Assembly: GCF_000525875.1 (NCBI RefSeq) | Contig: NZ_AODF01000001.1 | Coordinates: 248,001-312,000 of the forward strand | DNA from: Listeria floridensis FSL S10-1187 | GTDB lineage: Bacteria > Bacillota > Bacilli > Lactobacillales > Listeriaceae | Length of the DNA: 64,000 nucleotides | Direction: 5' to 3' | Shown here: positions 49,040-59,712 of the stretch, one piece after another | How the letters are laid out: the number at the start of each line of letters is the position of its first letter | How positions within the stretch are numbered: the stretch's first letter is position 1 | Made by a program: the position numbers and the translations under genes | The notes under the pieces: model-generated | Databases searched by the model: none | What the model saw: only the letters and a program-made list of their open reading frames with translations | What the model was told of the DNA's origin: nothing

Positions 49040-50020
49040 ATGCAACTTCATTCCATGTGGGAAAATTATCCCGAACTAAAGAAAGACCTTGCAGAAGTAC
49101 TCATGACGATCGAAAAAAATATCCAAATTCGTGATAAGCGTGTTGAAGAGAATGTGAAGATGCTGATTCACGCGGGCGGAAAATTGCTTCGACCGGCCTT
49201 CGCTTTGCTCTCAGCTAAGCTCGGACCAGATTACGACCGTGAACGTGCGATTTCTGTTGCGGCAGCACTTGAGGTGCTTCATATGGCCACGCTGATTCAT
49301 GATGATGTCGTGGATGAGTCAAAGCTTCGCCGCGGTCAGCCCACCATCAATTCGAAATATGGCAATCATTATGCGGTTTATACGGGCGACTATTTATTTA
49401 CAATTTGTTTCAAGATTCTTTCGAAACATTCGGATTCGATTTCAAATATCGAGTTCAGCAGCAAGAACATTGAGAAAATCTTGATGGGAGAGCTTGACCA
49501 AATGCGGATGCGCTACAATCTAGATGTGTCCGTCAAAGAGTACTTGACGCGGATTTCCGGGAAAACGGCGCAGTTGTTCGCGCTAAGTTGCTATTCTGGT
49601 GCAACAGCAAGCAAAGCTCCGCGCACACTTGCTGTGAAGGCTTGGAACATCGGGCATTATCTAGGTATGGCCTTTCAAATCATTGATGATGTGCTCGACT
49701 ACACCAGTACGGACACTGGGCTTGGGAAACCGGTTATGAACGATGTCTTGCAAGGGGTTTACTCATTGCCGCTGATTTATGCGATGCGCGGACGAAAAGC
49801 TGAATTTGGCCCGCTGCTGCTTAAAAAGGAAGCGATGACGGATGCGGATTTGGCTGAACTCATTCGGTTGATCGATGACTACCACGGGGTTGAGCAAGCG
49901 TTTGATCTTGCGCGTAAGTATACGAAAAAAGCGCAGAAGGAAATTGCGAAATTACCGGCCGGTGCGTACCGTGACCAACTCAGTAAGCTGACGGATGAAA
50001 TTTTAGATCGGCAAATTTGA
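49040..50020 (+). CDS. dmkB: Polyprenyl diphosphate synthase DmkB
   Basis: 326-residue trans-prenyltransferase. Both aspartate-rich motifs are complete: HDDVVDESKLRRGQP (about 85-99) and DDVLDYTS (about 214-221). It makes the side chain that DmkA attaches, separate from the HepT pathway for menaquinone. AAAAGGAG is 8 bases before the ATG. 16 bases after eetB. Confidence 0.92.
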   Translation: MQLHSMWENYPELKKDLAEVLMTIEKNIQIRDKRVEENVKMLIHAGGKLLRPAFALLSAKLGPDYDRERAISVAAALEVLHMATLIHDDVVDESKLRRGQPTINSKYGNHYAVYTGDYLFTICFKILSKHSDSISNIEFSSKNIEKILMGELDQMRMRYNLDVSVKEYLTRISGKTAQLFALSCYSGATASKAPRTLAVKAWNIGHYLGMAFQIIDDVLDYTSTDTGLGKPVMNDVLQGVYSLPLIYAMRGRKAEFGPLLLKKEAMTDADLAELIRLIDDYHGVEQAFDLARKYTKKAQKEIAKLPAGAYRDQLSKLTDEILDRQI

Positions 50021-50037
50021 GGAAGGAAGGCTTGGAA

Positions 50038-51341
50038 ATGAAGCGGTTTGGATGGATTACTGCTCTTTGTCTGCTGCTTCTTTCGGGATGTAGCGGTGCA
50101 GCAAAATCGGATGCGGATTTGGCCGCCCCGGCAATTGCCAAGGAAAAAGATCTTCGAATTGCTGTCGCAACGGACACGCATTACTTGGCATCTGAACTCA
50201 CGGATGGCGGCGCAGCTTTCAAAAAGTATGTTGCAAACGGGGACGGGAAGGCGCTTGCTGAAAGTGATGCGATTGTTGATGCTTTCTTGGATGGGGTTCG
50301 GGCTGAAAAAGCGGATATGCTAATTTTAAGTGGGGATCTTACGAATAATGGTGAACGAAAAAGTCATGAAAAATTGGCGAAAAAGCTTGAACAACTTGAA
50401 AAAACGGGAACGAATGTGTATGTAATTCCCGGGAACCACGATATTAATAATCCTTGGGCAAGGAGTTTTCGAGGCGAGGAACAGCTCAAAACGGATAGTA
50501 TAACTCCAGATGATTTCCGTTCGATTTATCAAAGCTTCGGTTTTAATGAGGCGGTTTCTAAGGATAAGTTTTCACTTAGTTATTTAGCAAAAGCTTCACA
50601 AGACGTGTGGCTGCTTATGCTTGATACTAGTCATTATAACTCAAACTATCAGCTTGGTGCGCCAGAAACAGAGGGTGGTCTTACAAGCGGGACTCTTGAT
50701 TGGATCAAGGAATGCAGCAAGCTCGCACAAAAGAACGGCGCACGGATTTTGCCGGTGATGCATCATAATCTTGTGACGCACAGTGAAGTGCTGAGTAAGG
50801 CTATACGATCAATTATGCGGATGATGTGCGCCGAACTTTTATTGAAAGTGGGTTTGATCTGGCGCTTAGCGGGCATATTCACGCACAGAACATCGCGACG
50901 CAAGAATATCAATCCGGCAAAACGCTGACTGATATTGCCACCGGATCACTTGCAGTCTATCCACATAAATTTGGGGTAGTTTCTTTTCAGCTTTCCACCA
51001 AAAAATTCAGTTATACGGCAAAGGAGCTGAATGTGGAGCAGGCAGCGGATTTACCTGGATTTAATGAGCGTGATCGTAGAAATTTTTACGCTATCGGCTA
51101 TGATAAAGCGATGAGCGAGATTGCATCAAGTGATGTGTTTGACCAATTTAGCGAGCAGGAAAAGCAAGCGTTAGCGAATACGATGGCGGTAAACAATCAA
51201 GCTTATTTCACTGGAACGGCACCAAAGGAAACGCCTGGATTGAAACTTTGGAAAAAGGTATCTAATCATTTTTTGAGGAACTATGTGCTTAGCACGGCTG
51301 GTAAACCGAAGCAAAATAATAATTACTGGGCAGAAAAATAA
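50038..51341 (+). CDS. Metallophosphoesterase lipoprotein (frameshift)
   Basis: From the ATG at 50038 (GGAAGG upstream) comes a lipoprotein signal (LLLLSGCSG), then a calcineurin-like phosphoesterase. Its metal motifs are in order: DTHYL, SGDLTNNGE, GNHDI, MHHN and, after the break, SGHIH. One G is missing at AAGG (50799-50800): adding it turns SKA into SKGYTINYADDVRRTF and joins both parts to about 435 residues. It corresponds in position to a phosphodiesterase lipoprotein that follows dmkB in L. monocytogenes. Overlapping context suggests co-transcription with dmkB. Confidence 0.87.
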
Positions 51342-51380
51342 AAACAGCGGCATCTGGAGTTAGAATGCCGCTGTTTTTTT
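51341..51380. terminator. Bidirectional terminator between convergent genes
   Basis: A 13-bp perfect stem AAAACAGCGGCAT/ATGCCGCTGTTTT followed by T runs on either strand; it serves the phosphodiesterase (plus) and the beta-helix gene (minus), whose stop lies in the T tract. Confidence 0.95.
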
Positions 51381-53099
51381 ATTTTGTTACTGTAATTTTT
51401 TGCCGGATGAGTTCTTTGTATTGACTATTGACTCCGACAAGTTCATATTTGGCTCCGTCATTTTTGATCAGGTCGATGCATTTGAAAAAACAAATACATT
51501 GCCATTTGTTTGAGCTTGGGAAAGCACTTTGCCGTTTTTCCATAACCTTACTTTCGCAACCGGCGATTCGAATATTCCTGAAAGGGTTTTTGTTCCCGTT
51601 TTATAAATCGGCGCTGAGATCGTTGGTACCCGAGAATATGTGCCGCGTGCTGCCGAAAAAGTTTTGCCGTTCAGCAGGTTGTTAGTCGTCACAAGTTCTT
51701 TTAAAGTAATCCCTGTACCGTTTACCGAGACTAAGAATTTCACTTTCCCTTCTTTTGAAGTAATTATATTATTTGAAAAGGCCAGTTTTTGGCTAGTTCC
51801 CCTTACTTCTGCCACCGCTTTATAGTAGTTTGCAATTGTACTTCCTTGCGAGAAATGAAAACCGTTTCCGGTAAACTCGATTCCTCGACCAGATCCGACT
51901 TGTACCTCAAATAAACGAATTGGGTAACGAATGACTCCATCACCCGAGAATTGATTATTTCTTACGAGGATATTGGAAGGTTTCGTCGTATATTCACCGC
52001 GTATTCTCTGGTTGGATGACATAAAGGCTAAAATGTCCTTGCCATTCAGAGAAACTTGATTGTTTTCTACTACCACATTAGTTGCACCTGTTAATCGAAT
52101 TGCATTTAAGAGAAGCATATTTTCTGGGAATCTTGCCGCGCCATATTTTTCTCGAAGTTTAGTGTTATCAGGCAATTCTTGTCCAGGCGTTCCCGCTTTC
52201 AGTACATTACCAGAAATTAAAAGGTTCGTATTTTCCGGTCCATAACTGTCAATACCTGAATCTGCCATGATATAGTTTTCTGTGTTTGGATCAGTCTGAT
52301 AAGCTCGTTCATAGCTATAAAATCCAAAGCGCTGCATCCAGTCCGTTACAACATTATTTGAAACAATAATTTTGTCGATTGCATTCGGACCGCCGTTAAA
52401 TCTATAAAGCTGGATTCCGCTTTTACCGGAATTTGTTACAACGTTGCCAGAGATGGTAGCACCGCTCGTAAATTCCAAAGCAATTCCATTTTGCTTCCCA
52501 CTATTTTTCACTTGGTTATTAACGACTTGCGCAGTTTGAACTCTGCTAAGGCTGATTGTGCTTGATCCAATTTCTTTCGCATCCACGATTAGATTTTCAA
52601 GGCGAATATTTTTGATGAGTTTATAATTTGCGCGATTCTCTTCATCAAAGCCTGGTGAGAATTGAATGATATTCGCTCCATCGCTTTTGCCTGTAGTGTC
52701 ATAGGTTAATGTTAAATCTTTAATTGTCACATTTTCAAGCTGAATCCCCGCACCCGGAGTTTTGTTTTTAATAATTCCGCTTACACCTGTGACAGCTTTT
52801 GTGAACACAAATTTTGACTCTGCAGCTCCCTTGCCGCTCAGTGTCACATTGGACGGGATTAATAGCGTACTGTCAAAATAGTACGTACCCGCTGGGATAG
52901 TTACTTGATTTATTTCACCTTTATTCGCCGATGCTTCTTCCATCATTTGATTCCATTTTTTCACATTGTCACTGCTAGCTGTCTTGTCGTTTGCTTTTAA
53001 AGTTACTTGAATCACGTGATTTGCTGCTGCGTTTCCATTTTCCGGTAAAAGGAAAAATACGCCCATCACTAAGAATAAGGCTACAATCCACTTTTTCAT
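51379..53099 (-). CDS. Secreted right-handed beta-helix protein (frameshift near 3' end)
   Basis: About 573 residues after correcting an A6 run (51485-51490; one base missing). The restored end reads FFKCIDLIKNDGAKYELVGV, with stop at 51379. A Sec signal (MKKWIVALFLVMGVFFLLP...GNAAA) precedes an N-terminal pectate-lyase-like cap (AGTYYFDSTLLIPSNVTLSGKG) and about ten parallel beta-helix turns with NNQV/NNVVT repeats (about 150-440). Such proteins bind or cleave polysaccharides; catalytic residues cannot be assigned. A consensus cre site and a long leader precede it. Confidence 0.8.
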
Positions 53100-53317
53100 T
53101 GTTAACGCTCCTTTTTTTTAAAAAAAGAAGAGTTCGTTGATGTAGCTCAAGTGTCCTCTCTAAGACAAGATGCCTATAAAATTCAATTATTCTTTTTTCG
53201 TGTTTGCAACTTGATTTCCTATTGCTTGCTTCTTTTTCATTATTTTTTTCTTACCTTTTCTGTATTCTCGAGAGAAGCTAACTCCATTTTTGTTTTCCGG
53301 CCTCCTTTTCGTTCTCC

Positions 53318-53347
53318 ATTGTATACTAAGATTGTGCATTTTTTCAA
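53318..53347 (-). promoter_or_regulatory. Promoter for the beta-helix gene
   Basis: TTGAAA, 18-base spacer, TACAAT on the minus strand, about 210 bases before the ATG. Confidence 0.6.
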
Positions 53348-53442
53348 CCGAAACGACTTGCATTTTAAAAATAGTTGTATCAATGGATTGAACTGGAATC
53401 TAGTTGCATTTTTTGAAATTATTTACCATTTTTCACAAATTA

Positions 53443-53459
53443 TATGTATGCGCTTCCAA
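53443..53459 (-). promoter_or_regulatory. Catabolite-responsive element (cre)
   Basis: TTGGAAGCGCATACATA matches the CcpA consensus WTGNAARCGNWWWCAWW at every position. It overlaps a TATAAT (53439-53444) and lies about 100 bases upstream of the better promoter, suggesting carbon-source control of the beta-helix gene. Confidence 0.75.
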
Positions 53460-53501
53460 GCAAAAAAAGAATTCTGTATACAAATAAATACAAAGAACAA
53501 A

Positions 53502-53891
53502 CTAATTTCTAATGTTTTTCAGTTTTCCAAAACGCTCTTCTAGCATTTGATGGGCGTTGATACTTTTTAGCCCATTAGTCTTCGCTGCGAAACTAGCAAA
53601 ATTCAAGCCTGCTCCGAAAATTTGCAATGCACCATTTCCAAGGTCACCATCTTTTAGCGCTTCGATACCGTCTGTTAGAAAGTGATCGCTTTCATCCAGA
53701 TGGCAATCCGGCAAATATTTTCCACCTTCAGCATAAAGCTTAATATTTTTTAGAATTTGTTCTGTCGTTGCCGCAGAGATATCAGCATCAAGCGCTATCA
53801 ACATATCATTAATGGGTTCAACAAGGATTGCATAGCCCCCACCAAATTGTTGGCACTGTTTTTTTATTTCTAGTCTTCTTTCTTTTGCCAT
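53502..53891 (-). CDS. Conserved hypothetical protein
   Basis: About 129 residues from the ATG at 53891 (GGGGAAAGTG upstream). Soluble, acidic, no signal or membrane span. Features include GGGYAILVEPINDML (about 17-31) and a helical C-terminus (ALQIFGAGLNFASFAAKTNG). I do not recognise the family. It follows the DUF4003-like gene by 22 bases and is likely co-transcribed. Confidence 0.5.
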   Translation of the reverse strand: MAKERRLEIKKQCQQFGGGYAILVEPINDMLIALDADISAATTEQILKNIKLYAEGGKYLPDCHLDESDHFLTDGIEALKDGDLGNGALQIFGAGLNFASFAAKTNGLKSINAHQMLEERFGKLKNIRN

Positions 53892-53913
53892 CACTTTCCC
53901 CACAACCTTTCTT

Positions 53914-54918
53914 TCATGAATTCGAGCTGCTAGTATTAACTATGGCCGCTGTTACGACAACCGCGCTTACGATAACCGCTTGTTCGATCGCGATGAGAGC
54001 TGTCAAACTTACCATCAGCTGTTCTGTCTGCTCCATGCTCAATTCGCTTGTTTTTTGCTCTACATATAAACTAAGCGCCAGCGCAGTTTGGAAATTCTTG
54101 TCAAAACGAAGTCCCGAAAGCATCTTCACTTCTGCGTACAACTGGTCAAACTGCTGGTCGAAATTCGATCCATTTAATACGAAAGCAAGCACGCCAATTG
54201 TACTATAGAAAAGCTCTTGAGGTTTAATATTTTGCTTCTCAAGCTGTTTAAGCACCGTACGCACACGCTTTACATACATAGGATCTTTCTTGCGACAAAG
54301 CAGTACCGAAATTCCGGCCAAAAATTGTAACCCATTATTTTTTTTGAATCCTATTTCATCAAAGCTTGTAAAATAGAATTCTGTTAAGTCGGCCAGTTCA
54401 CTTGGTTCATATTCTTCGTCCAACATTGCGAGCAACACACTCATCGAGATATCTTCATTGCCTGTCAAAAACGGGTGATGTTGCTTAATCGCCTCATGCA
54501 CTTTTTTAGCCCGAACGATCGTCTCAGCAACCTGATCCGAATCAAGAGACATAAGCGCTTGTGCGGCAAAGTACGTATACTCTGTACGCGGGAACTTTCC
54601 TTCAATCAACGCTTGATAATTCGCAAACAACTGCTCAACATCAGCCAAGTTTTCACGATTCTCTTTCAGCAAAAGTCCAGCAAGTGCCGCGCGAACATTT
54701 GTTGTTAATACGGTAAAAGTTCCAGCCCTTTCTTTAATCAATTGATTCACCTTGCTAAAGCGCTGAATATCAAGTTGTTCATCTTGACCGGCAAACAAAC
54801 GAGCAACCAAGTAGCGAATCCGCTTATCAGTATACTTGACCGGGCTTTTCCTCAACTTCTCATAATTCTCTTTCAGCCGAGTAACCATCCGTCTCGCATC
54901 TCCATTTTGTTGTGTCAT
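53914..54918 (-). CDS. DUF4003-like protein
   Basis: About 334 residues from the ATG at 54918 (AAGGAGG 8 bases upstream). Mostly helical, cytosolic, with a hydrophobic C-terminal segment (IAIEQAVIVSAVVVTAAIV) that could bind membrane. The pattern of leucine-rich helices and the FYFTSFDEIGFKKNNGLQFL segment fits the DUF4003 family of Bacillota, of unknown function. Located between the str operon terminator and the beta-helix gene. Confidence 0.6.
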   Translation of the reverse strand: MTQQNGDARRMVTRLKENYEKLRKSPVKYTDKRIRYLVARLFAGQDEQLDIQRFSKVNQLIKERAGTFTVLTTNVRAALAGLLLKENRENLADVEQLFANYQALIEGKFPRTEYTYFAAQALMSLDSDQVAETIVRAKKVHEAIKQHHPFLTGNEDISMSVLLAMLDEEYEPSELADLTEFYFTSFDEIGFKKNNGLQFLAGISVLLCRKKDPMYVKRVRTVLKQLEKQNIKPQELFYSTIGVLAFVLNGSNFDQQFDQLYAEVKMLSGLRFDKNFQTALALSLYVEQKTSELSMEQTEQLMVSLTALIAIEQAVIVSAVVVTAAIVNTSSSNS

Positions 54919-54991
54919 TCTTTTTGCCTCCTTCATGTTGGGTTTATGTTCCACTTTCAAGTATAGCGGAAAGCAGAAAAATTTTCCTTTT

Positions 54992-55029
54992 AAAAAAGCC
55001 GTCGCAGCATTTTTGCTACAACGGCTTTC
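54992..55029 (-). terminator. Terminator after tuf
   Basis: An 8-bp stem AAAGCCGT/ACGGCTTT with further TGC/GCA pairing inside, followed by six T residues on the minus strand. Confidence 0.92.
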
Positions 55030-55052
55030 TATTCATCAAAAGATGATTTTAA

Positions 55053-56240
55053 TTATTTTTGGATGTTAGCTACAACGCCAGCACCAACAGTACGTCCACC
55101 TTCACGGATAGAGAATTTAGTACCGTCTTCGATCGCTACAGGAGCGATAAGTTCAACAGCTAATTCTACGTTATCCCCAGGCATTACCATTTCAGTACCT
55201 TCTGGAAGCGTAACGATACCAGTTACGTCAGTTGTGCGGAAATAGAATTGCGGACGGTAGTTGTTGAAGAATGGAGTGTGACGTCCACCTTCTTCTTTAG
55301 TCAAAACATAAGTTTCAGCTTTGAAAGTTGTGTGTGGAGTGATAGTTCCTGGTTTAGAAAGAACTTGTCCACGTTCGATATCTTCACGAGCAACCCCACG
55401 AAGAAGTGCACCAATGTTGTCTCCAGCTTCTGCATAATCAAGAAGCTTACGGAACATTTCTACACCAGTAACAGTTGTTTTAGAAGTTTCGTCTTTAATA
55501 CCAACGATTTCAACTTCGTCCCCAACGTTAACTTTTCCACGTTCAACACGACCAGTTGCAACTGTACCACGACCAGTGATCGAGAATACATCTTCGACTG
55601 GCATCATGAATGGTTTGTCGTTATCACGTTCTGGAGTTGGGATGTAAGAGTCAACAGCATCCATTAATTCATGGATTTTGCCTTCCCATGCAGCATCTCC
55701 TTCAAGAGCTTTAAGAGCAGAACCTTTGATTACAGGAATGTCATCACCAGGGAATTCATATTCGCTTAATAGGTCACGAACTTCCATTTCAACTAGTTCT
55801 AATAGTTCTTCATCGTCAACCATGTCGCATTTGTTTAAGAATACAACGATGTAAGGAACACCTACTTGACGAGAAAGAAGAATGTGTTCACGAGTTTGTG
55901 GCATTGGGCCATCAGCAGCAGATACTACTAGAATAGCTCCGTCCATTTGCGCAGCACCTGTGATCATGTTTTTAACATAGTCAGCGTGTCCTGGGCAGTC
56001 AACGTGTGCATAGTGACGGTTAGCAGTTTCGTACTCTACGTGTGCAGTAGAGATTGTGATACCACGTTCGCGTTCTTCTGGTGCACCATCGATTTGGTCA
56101 TAAGCAGAAGCTTGTGCCATTCCATCTTTAGCTAAAACAGTAGTGATAGCTGCAGTTAATGTAGTTTTACCATGATCGACGTGTCCGATTGTACCAACGT
56201 TAACATGGGGTTTTGAGCGGTCAAATTTTTCTTTTGCCAT
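55053..56240 (-). CDS. tuf: Elongation factor Tu
   Basis: 395 residues. G1 motif GHVDHGKTT (about 18-26), G3 DCPGH, G4 NKCD, followed by two beta-barrel domains. It delivers aminoacyl-tRNA to the ribosome. Last gene of rpsL-rpsG-fusA-tuf, 119 bases after fusA, and ends at a strong terminator. The only tuf copy seen here. Confidence 0.98.
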   Translation of the reverse strand: MAKEKFDRSKPHVNVGTIGHVDHGKTTLTAAITTVLAKDGMAQASAYDQIDGAPEERERGITISTAHVEYETANRHYAHVDCPGHADYVKNMITGAAQMDGAILVVSAADGPMPQTREHILLSRQVGVPYIVVFLNKCDMVDDEELLELVEMEVRDLLSEYEFPGDDIPVIKGSALKALEGDAAWEGKIHELMDAVDSYIPTPERDNDKPFMMPVEDVFSITGRGTVATGRVERGKVNVGDEVEIVGIKDETSKTTVTGVEMFRKLLDYAEAGDNIGALLRGVAREDIERGQVLSKPGTITPHTTFKAETYVLTKEEGGRHTPFFNNYRPQFYFRTTDVTGIVTLPEGTEMVMPGDNVELAVELIAPVAIEDGTKFSIREGGRTVGAGVVANIQK

Positions 56241-56359
56241 TTTAATAAAATCCTCCTTAATGTTTAAAAAAGTGATATTTAATAGTTGCTAAACGAAAAA
56301 TCATTCAGCAAATACTTCCTAATTAAAGTTATACTTGAAGAACTCCGGAAATGCAACGA
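56241..56359 (-). other. fusA-tuf intercistronic gap
   Basis: Contains an inverted repeat TTGCTGAATGA/TCGTTTAGCAA on the minus strand without a T run, and the tuf Shine-Dalgarno AAGGAGG. A tuf-specific promoter was not identified. Confidence 0.35.
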
Positions 56360-58447
56360 TTATTCTTCGCCTTTATTTCCGCCGTTTTTCTTGATAATTT
56401 CTTCTGTAATCGACTTAGGTGTTTCTTCATAGTGATCAAATTGCATCGTGTACGTACCGCGACCTTGAGTTGCAGAACGAAGGTCAGTAGCATAGCCGAA
56501 CATTTCAGCAAGTGGAACGAAAGCACGAACAACTTGAGCGTTACCACGAGCTTCCATACCATCTACACGACCACGACGGCTTGTGATGTTACCCATGATA
56601 TCCCCAAGATATTCTTCTGGGATAACAACTTCAACGCCCATAATCGGTTCAAGAAGAACTGGATTACATTTTTTAGCAGCGTTGCGAAGCGCCATGCTTG
56701 CAGCAACTTTAAATGCCATTTCGTTGGAGTCAACATCATGGTAAGAACCATCAAATAGTTTCGCTTTAATGTCAATCAAAGGATATCCTGCAAGGACACC
56801 ATTTTCAAGCGCGCCTTCAAGACCTGCTTGAACCGCTGGAATATATTCACGAGGAACAACCCCACCGACGATTGCATTTTCAAATTCGAAACCTTTTCCT
56901 TCTTCGTTAGGCTCAAAGTGAATCCAAACGTGACCATATTGTCCGCGACCACCAGATTGACGTACAAATTTACCTTCAACGTCTGCTGCTGTACGGAATG
57001 TTTCACGGTAGGATACTTGAGGTGCCCCAACGTTAGCTTCAACGCGGAATTCACGTTTCATACGGTCAACTAGGATATCAAGGTGAAGTTCACCCATACC
57101 AGAGATGATCGTTTGACCAGTTTCCGTATTTGTTTCAGTACGGAAAGTTGGATCTTCTTCTGCAAGTTTCGCAAGAGCTTGACCCATCTTATCTTGATCA
57201 GCTTTTGATTTAGGTTCAATCGCAACCGAGATAACTGGTTCAGGGAATTCCATTGATTCCAAGATAATTTGATTCTTTTCATCACATAGAGTATCCCCAG
57301 TTGTAGTATCTTTAAGACCTACAGCTGCAGCAATATCACCGGAGTAAACGATATCGATTTCTTCACGGTGGTTTGCGTGCATTTGCAGGATACGACCTAC
57401 ACGCTCACGTTTACCTTTAGTCGAGTTTTGCACGTAAGAACCTGAGTTCAGTGTACCCGAGTAAACACGGAAGAAAGTAAGACGACCAACATAAGGGTCA
57501 GTCATAACTTTAAATGCAAGAGAAGAGAATGGTTCTTCATCGCTTGCATGACGTTCGTCTTCTTCACCATCAGGAAGAGTCCCTTTGATTGAAGGAACGT
57601 CAATTGGAGCTGGAAGGTAGTCGATAACTGCATCTAACATTGGTTGAACACCTTTGTTTTTGAATGCAGTACCACAAACGACTGGATAGAACTCAACAGC
57701 TAGTGTTCCTTTACGGATCGCTGCTTTAAGCTCATCTTTTGTGATTTCTTCACCTTCAAGATATTTCATCATAAGCTCTTCGTCAAGTTCAGCAACTGCC
57801 TCAACGAGTTTACCATGATATTCTTCAGCAAGATCTTTCATATCTTCAGGAATTTCTTTGATATGAGGATCGTTGCCTAGATCATCTTCGTAGTATAATG
57901 CGTTCATTTCAATTAAGTCAATGATACCTTCGAAAGTATCTTCAGCACCGATTGGTAATTGAATTGGGTGAGCATTAGCATCTAGACGATCATGGAGTGT
58001 TCCTACAGAATAAAGGAAGTCAGCTCCGATTTTATCCATTTTGTTGACGAATACTACACGAGGAACCCCGTAAGTAGTAGCTTGACGCCAAACTGTTTCT
58101 GTTTGCGGTTCAACACCCGATTGAGCATCAAGAACTGCAACAGCACCATCAAGTACACGAAGAGAACGTTCAACTTCAACTGTGAAGTCTACGTGTCCCG
58201 GAGTATCAATGATGTTTACACGGTAACCTTTCCACTGAGCTGTTGTTGCAGCAGAAGTGATCGTGATACCACGTTCTTGTTCCTGCTCCATCCAGTCCAT
58301 TTGGGAGGCACCTTCATGCGTTTCACCAATTTTGTGAATGCGCCCTGTATAGAAAAGAATACGTTCAGTAGTAGTGGTTTTCCCAGCGTCAATATGCGCC
58401 ATGATACCAATATTACGTGTCTTTTCTAAGGAGAACTCTCTTGCCAT
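56360..58447 (-). CDS. fusA: Elongation factor G
   Basis: 695 residues. G1 [15 protein letters not shown] (about 17-31), G3 DTPGHVDF, G4 NKMDK, then domains II-V. It drives translocation and ribosome recycling. The usual site of fusidic acid resistance (around residue 450-460) shows nothing unusual to the eye. GGAG precedes the ATG. Confidence 0.98.
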   Translation of the reverse strand: MAREFSLEKTRNIGIMAHIDAGKTTTTERILFYTGRIHKIGETHEGASQMDWMEQEQERGITITSAATTAQWKGYRVNIIDTPGHVDFTVEVERSLRVLDGAVAVLDAQSGVEPQTETVWRQATTYGVPRVVFVNKMDKIGADFLYSVGTLHDRLDANAHPIQLPIGAEDTFEGIIDLIEMNALYYEDDLGNDPHIKEIPEDMKDLAEEYHGKLVEAVAELDEELMMKYLEGEEITKDELKAAIRKGTLAVEFYPVVCGTAFKNKGVQPMLDAVIDYLPAPIDVPSIKGTLPDGEEDERHASDEEPFSSLAFKVMTDPYVGRLTFFRVYSGTLNSGSYVQNSTKGKRERVGRILQMHANHREEIDIVYSGDIAAAVGLKDTTTGDTLCDEKNQIILESMEFPEPVISVAIEPKSKADQDKMGQALAKLAEEDPTFRTETNTETGQTIISGMGELHLDILVDRMKREFRVEANVGAPQVSYRETFRTAADVEGKFVRQSGGRGQYGHVWIHFEPNEEGKGFEFENAIVGGVVPREYIPAVQAGLEGALENGVLAGYPLIDIKAKLFDGSYHDVDSNEMAFKVAASMALRNAAKKCNPVLLEPIMGVEVVIPEEYLGDIMGNITSRRGRVDGMEARGNAQVVRAFVPLAEMFGYATDLRSATQGRGTYTMQFDHYEETPKSITEEIIKKNGGNKGEE

Positions 58448-58522
58448 GTTGTCTTTCTCCTTCCATATAACAATTTTTAAGCGGCCTGACCTTTTATGAG
58501 AAGGCCAAAACCAGCATTTTTC

Positions 58523-58993
58523 TTACCAGCGATAGTGAGCAAATGCTCTGTTTGCATCTGCCATTTTATGAGTGTCTTCACGTTTCTTAACAGAAGCACC
58601 TGTATTATTAGCAGCATCCATGATTTCGCGAGCAAGACGAAGTTCCATCGTTCTTTCACCGCGAAGACGAGCGTAGTTTACTAACCAACGAAGACCAAGT
58701 GTAGTACGACGATCTGGACGTACTTCGATTGGAACTTGATAGTTGGCACCACCGACACGGCGAGCTTTTACTTCAAGAACCGGCATGATGTTTTTGATCG
58801 CTTGATCAAAAACTTCCATTGGATCATTACCAGTTTCTTCTTTAATGATGTCAAAAGCAGAGTATAAAATCGCTTGAGATTTTCCACGTTTACCATCAAC
58901 CATCATTTTATTAATTAAGCGAGTTACCAATTTCGAGTTATAAATCGGATCTGGCAAAACGTCACGTTTAGCAACAGGACCTTTACGAGGCAT
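58523..58993 (-). CDS. rpsG: Ribosomal protein S7
   Basis: 156 residues from the ATG at 58993 ([28 protein letters not shown] upstream). S7 nucleates the 30S head and contacts E-site tRNA. In-frame sequence upstream of this ATG is the ribosome-binding region, not coding. Confidence 0.97.
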   Translation of the reverse strand: MPRKGPVAKRDVLPDPIYNSKLVTRLINKMMVDGKRGKSQAILYSAFDIIKEETGNDPMEVFDQAIKNIMPVLEVKARRVGGANYQVPIEVRPDRRTTLGLRWLVNYARLRGERTMELRLAREIMDAANNTGASVKKREDTHKMADANRAFAHYRW

Positions 58994-59028
58994 TGGATAT
59001 CCTCCTTTCATAGAATAAACTTTTTAAA

Positions 59029-59448
59029 TTATTTACTTGCTTTAGGTTTCTTCGTTCCGTATTTAGAACGGCTTTGAGCTCTATTTTCAACACCAGCTGT
59101 ATCAAGAGCACCACGTACGATATGGTAACGTACCCCTGGTAAATCTTTTACACGGCCGCCGCGGATAAGAACAACACTGTGCTCTTGCAAGTTGTGGCCG
59201 ATACCTGGGATATAAGCTGTAACTTCGATTCCGTTACTTAGGCGCACACGAGCATATTTACGAAGCGCGGAGTTCGGTTTCTTCGGAGTCATTGTACCAA
59301 CACGAGTACAAACACCACGTTTTTGCGGAGAATTTACATTAGTAAGTTCACGCTTGAAAGTGTTTAGCCCCTTGTTAAGTGCTGGAGAGTCAGATTTTTT
59401 TGATTTAGATTGACGCGGTTTGCGAACTAATTGGTTAATAGTAGGCAT
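59029..59448 (-). CDS. rpsL: Ribosomal protein S12
   Basis: 139 residues starting [19 protein letters not shown]. Lysines of the streptomycin-site motifs [11 protein letters not shown] and [13 protein letters not shown] are the wild-type ones, so no rpsL streptomycin resistance is predicted. First gene of the str operon, behind a strong promoter and a structured leader. A short insertion of Ser/Asp residues near position 20-26 is common in Bacillota. Confidence 0.97.
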   Translation of the reverse strand: MPTINQLVRKPRQSKSKKSDSPALNKGLNTFKRELTNVNSPQKRGVCTRVGTMTPKKPNSALRKYARVRLSNGIEVTAYIPGIGHNLQEHSVVLIRGGRVKDLPGVRYHIVRGALDTAGVENRAQSRSKYGTKKPKASK

Positions 59449-59583
59449 TGGATGGGTTCCTCCTTTCCTGTTTTAGTAGTTCCACACATCCAGGTGGTTC
59501 ATTTTTTCGAAAAAATAAAATTGCTGTAGATAATCTACAACATTCATTATTTTCAAGACCTCTATAGTAGAGGCACCTTGATT
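59449..59583 (-). other. str operon leader with two inverted repeats
   Basis: Two perfect inverted repeats lie in the transcribed leader: TGTAGAT-A-ATCTACA (59525-59539) and CCTCTA-TAG-TAGAGG (59559-59573). They could form hairpins in the mRNA or be protein sites in DNA. Confidence 0.5.
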
Positions 59584-59612
59584 ATCTTAACATTTGATGT
59601 TTTATGTGTCAA
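59584..59612 (-). promoter_or_regulatory. Strong sigma-A promoter of the str operon
   Basis: Consensus TTGACA (59607-59612), 17 bases, TAAGAT (59584-59589) on the minus strand. Confidence 0.88.
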
Positions 59613-59658
59613 GCAGTTTATGAAATGTTATATAGAGCAAAACACCGATGTGTACAAT

Positions 59659-59686
59659 TTGATATTATTGTTATTTTTGGTATAAT
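59659..59686 (+). promoter_or_regulatory. Promoter for the AT-rich dGTPase-like gene
   Basis: TTGATA (59659-59664), a 16-base spacer and consensus TATAAT (59681-59686). Confidence 0.65.
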
Positions 59687-59712
59687 CGAAAATAAAAAGG
59701 GAGTTTTACATC

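Larger units (their letters stand above)
53100..53501 (-). other. Long upstream region of the beta-helix gene
   Basis: On the minus strand: a cre site (53443-53459); a promoter TTGAAA (53342-53347), 18 bases, TACAAT (53318-53323); and about 210 bases of leader. The leader includes AAAGGAGG (53301-53308) before a 15-codon open frame MELASLENTEKVRKK (53287-53240), which could be a leader peptide. Confidence 0.5.

Noticed and set aside
53151-53543. Plus-strand open frame opposite the beta-helix upstream region
   Set aside because: Phe/Leu-rich translation typical of AT-rich non-coding DNA, no Shine-Dalgarno, and it overlaps promoter and cre elements of the other strand.
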